A stretch of DNA of 8,234 bases from positions 1 to 8,234 of the forward strand of contig JAIRVN010000177.1 of NCBI GenBank assembly GCA_031253875.1, read 5' to 3'. Position numbers and translations under genes: made by a program. The DNA is from Deltaproteobacteria bacterium (GTDB taxonomy: Bacteria; Desulfobacterota; Desulfovibrionia; Desulfovibrionales; Desulfovibrionaceae). Position 1 is the first letter of the stretch. Every line of letters begins with the position of its first letter. Under the pieces are notes generated by a model. That model was given only the letters and a program-made list of their open reading frames with translations, was not told the DNA's origin and ran no database searches. Shown here in pieces: positions 7,222-8,234 of this stretch.

Positions 7222-7881
7222 CTACGCCTCCAACACCCGGACGACCCTTGCCGGCACTCCGGCCGCCAGGCAGTTTTCCGGAACATCGCGAATCACCACG
7301 CTTCCGGCGGCCACAATGCTGCCCCGCCCGATGCGCACGCCCTTGAGGATGCAACAATGCATGCCGATCCAGACGTGCTCGCCGATGTCTATCCCGGCGT
7401 CGCGTTCGTAGCCGGGCTCGATATGTCGTTGCTCAGGCGGCCAGGGCGCGTGGAAGTCGGAATCCACCAGCACGCAACCAGGGGCAATCATTGTGTGCGC
7501 GCCGACACGTATGGTTTTCGAGCGCGCTGCGATGGAGGCGCCGCTCAACTCCACGCCCTGCTCCAGCACAATCGTCGCTTCCGGGCCCAGCGTTTTCAGG
7601 CGCACGGGCATCACTACGGCCGCTGTAGCGCGGCGAGGACAGGAAACCAGGCTGGCGCCATCACCAATATAGATGCGGCTTTTGGGCCAGCGAGCCAAAA
7701 TCACAGTGCCGGCGGCGCGCACGCCGCACCCGCATTCAATGCCGAACAAGGCCGCCTTACAGCGCAGGGCCAGCGTACCCCACACGCCGCTCCACCAAGC
7801 CTGCCCGCGAATAATCAGCAAACTTGCGATATCTTGAGGCGTTGCGCACCGTGCGCGCAATTTTTGCAGGAAAGAGACCAT
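7222..7881 (-). CDS. Left-handed beta-helix (hexapeptide repeat) acyltransferase
   Basis: A 219-residue protein of the hexapeptide transferase fold, the group including maltose, galactoside and WcaF-like acetyltransferases, which move an acetyl or related group from CoA to a sugar hydroxyl or amine. Hexapeptide-type repeats begin around residue 70 (IYIGDG) and are clearest from 124 to the C-terminus (IRVGAHTMIAPG, then IDIGEHVWIGMHCCILKGV, RIGRGSIVAAGSVV). The likely catalytic His is H144 in VDSDFHAPWPP. The terminal AAGVPARVVR is the usual CoA-side ending of the family. The first ~45 residues are helical and specific to this protein. I chose ATG 7881, as AAGGAG lies 5 bases upstream; the GTG at 7887 overlaps that site and is unlikely. 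The acceptor is unknown: no sugar-pathway genes are visible nearby. It is the first gene of the leftward cluster, 3 bases before the exonuclease, but its chemistry has no evident link to DNA repair. Confidence 0.9.
   Translation of the reverse strand: MVSFLQKLRARCATPQDIASLLIIRGQAWWSGVWGTLALRCKAALFGIECGCGVRAAGTVILARWPKSRIYIGDGASLVSCPRRATAAVVMPVRLKTLGPEATIVLEQGVELSGASIAARSKTIRVGAHTMIAPGCVLVDSDFHAPWPPEQRHIEPGYERDAGIDIGEHVWIGMHCCILKGVRIGRGSIVAAGSVVIRDVPENCLAAGVPARVVRVLEA
7227..7231 (-). promoter_or_regulatory. Shine-Dalgarno site supporting a TTG start for the exonuclease
   Basis: On the minus strand this is GGAGG, inside the last codons of the acyltransferase. It lies 8 bases before TTG 7218, the ideal distance, and 14 bases before ATG 7212, which is too far. 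The arrangement points to a TTG start and to translational coupling of the two genes. Confidence 0.6.
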
Positions 7882-7886
7882 ACGCA

Positions 7887-7892
7887 CTCCTT
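7887..7892 (-). promoter_or_regulatory. Shine-Dalgarno site deciding the acyltransferase start
   Basis: Read on the minus strand this is AAGGAG. It lies 5 bases before ATG 7881 and overlaps the upstream GTG at 7887, so initiation at the ATG is preferred. Confidence 0.65.
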
Positions 7893-7919
7893 GGCGTCCG
7901 GAATAATCTGCTGTATCTT
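7891..7919 (+). promoter_or_regulatory. Candidate sigma-70 promoter for the zinc-ribbon membrane protein gene
   Basis: TTGGCG (7891-7896, 4 of 6) and TATCTT (7914-7919, 4 of 6) are separated by exactly 17 bases, and a start near 7926 would leave a leader of about 35 bases before ATG 7961. This is a by-eye match in a 79-base divergent gap. Confidence 0.3.
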
Positions 7920-7942
7920 ACCGAGAACATCAGCCAGAGCAA
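7915..7942 (-). promoter_or_regulatory. Candidate sigma-70 promoter for the acyltransferase-exonuclease cluster
   Basis: On the minus strand TTGCTC (7937-7942) and TAAGAT (7915-7920) are separated by 16 bases, upstream of ATG 7881. Both boxes are imperfect. The -10 box overlaps the -10 box of the candidate rightward promoter, so the two directions could compete. Confidence 0.22.
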
Positions 7943-7960
7943 CAAACAGGAAAACAAACT

Positions 7961-8234
7961 ATGCATTTTGCCATTCTGATGATTGTAGGCGGCCTGGTGG
8001 GAGGCCTGGTGTCGGGCAACAAGGGGCGCAATGTTCTGGGCTGGACCATAGCCTGCGGCGTGATGCCGCTTTTGCTGCTGGTATTGTTTGCACTGCCCGC
8101 ACTGCCAAAGCCGGGGGTCAGCCGCGTGTGCCCGCACTGCCTGCGCATCATTCCCTGGCAAGCCAGCATATGCGCGTACTGCCGCCAAGCTGTGGGCGAA
8201 CCCGTGGGAACGCCCTGCGCGTATTGCGGCAGCA
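7961..8234 (+). CDS. Small membrane protein with zinc ribbon, 3' end outside window
   Basis: The frame is open from ATG 7961 to the window end (91 codons seen). AGGA at 7948-7951, 9 bases upstream, is a fair ribosome site. The N-terminus is a glycine-rich hydrophobic stretch (about 3-19, IVGGLVGGLVSG), then a short polar turn NKGRN, then a second membrane segment (about 25-48) ending in FALPALPKP. A zinc ribbon follows with C57/C60 (CPHC) and C71/C74 (CAYC), and a third pair C86/C89 (CAYC) opens a further knuckle at the window edge. The layout of two membrane helices, a KGR turn and Cys pairs is common in uncharacterised bacterial membrane proteins with cytoplasmic zinc ribbons. No function can be assigned. 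Opposite-strand frames here lack such features and are shadows. It diverges from the acyltransferase gene. Confidence 0.8.
   Translation, partial: MHFAILMIVGGLVGGLVSGNKGRNVLGWTIACGVMPLLLLVLFALPALPKPGVSRVCPHCLRIIPWQASICAYCRQAVGEPVGTPCAYCGS

Noticed and set aside
7757..8188. Minus-strand frame of 143 codons opposite the zinc-ribbon membrane protein
   Set aside because: It runs from the divergent gap into the acyltransferase N-terminus in the wrong frame and has no motif; the plus-strand frame shows membrane helices and CxxC pairs instead.

Overview
The window looks like a stretch of a GC-rich Gram-negative chromosome. Protein style (hybrid sensor kinase plus sigma-54 activator, the small acidic protein, the EndoQ-type endonuclease joined to a helicase) reminds me of Desulfovibrio and relatives, but that placement is from memory and not from a search. 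Coding density is high: six genes on two strands, two of them cut by the window edges. No RNA gene, insertion sequence, CRISPR array or long repeat was seen.

Left part (1-3214, plus strand). The 3' part of a hybrid histidine kinase (ATPase, receiver and HPt domains visible) overlaps by 4 bases an NtrC-type sigma-54 response regulator. Together they form a phosphorelay that should switch on a sigma-54 promoter lying outside what I could find here. After a 152-base gap comes an 86-residue acidic protein of unknown role.

Middle and right part (3232-7881, minus strand). Reading leftward there are three genes in the same direction: a left-handed beta-helix acyltransferase, a DEDDy RNase H-fold exonuclease starting at TTG 3 bases after it, and, after a 126-base AT-rich gap, a 1083-residue protein. 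This last gene is the centre of interest. Its N-terminal ~415 residues are a PHP-domain endonuclease of the endonuclease Q (EndoQ) type with a zinc finger, and its C-terminal ~580 residues are a complete UvrD/Rep-type helicase. An enzyme that cuts 5' of deaminated bases is thus joined to a strand-separating motor, with an exonuclease encoded next door. This suggests a compact repair pathway for deaminated DNA.

Right edge (7961-8234, plus strand). A divergent gene encodes the start of a small membrane protein with a zinc ribbon; it runs off the window. The 79-base gap between it and the acyltransferase carries overlapping candidate promoters for both directions.
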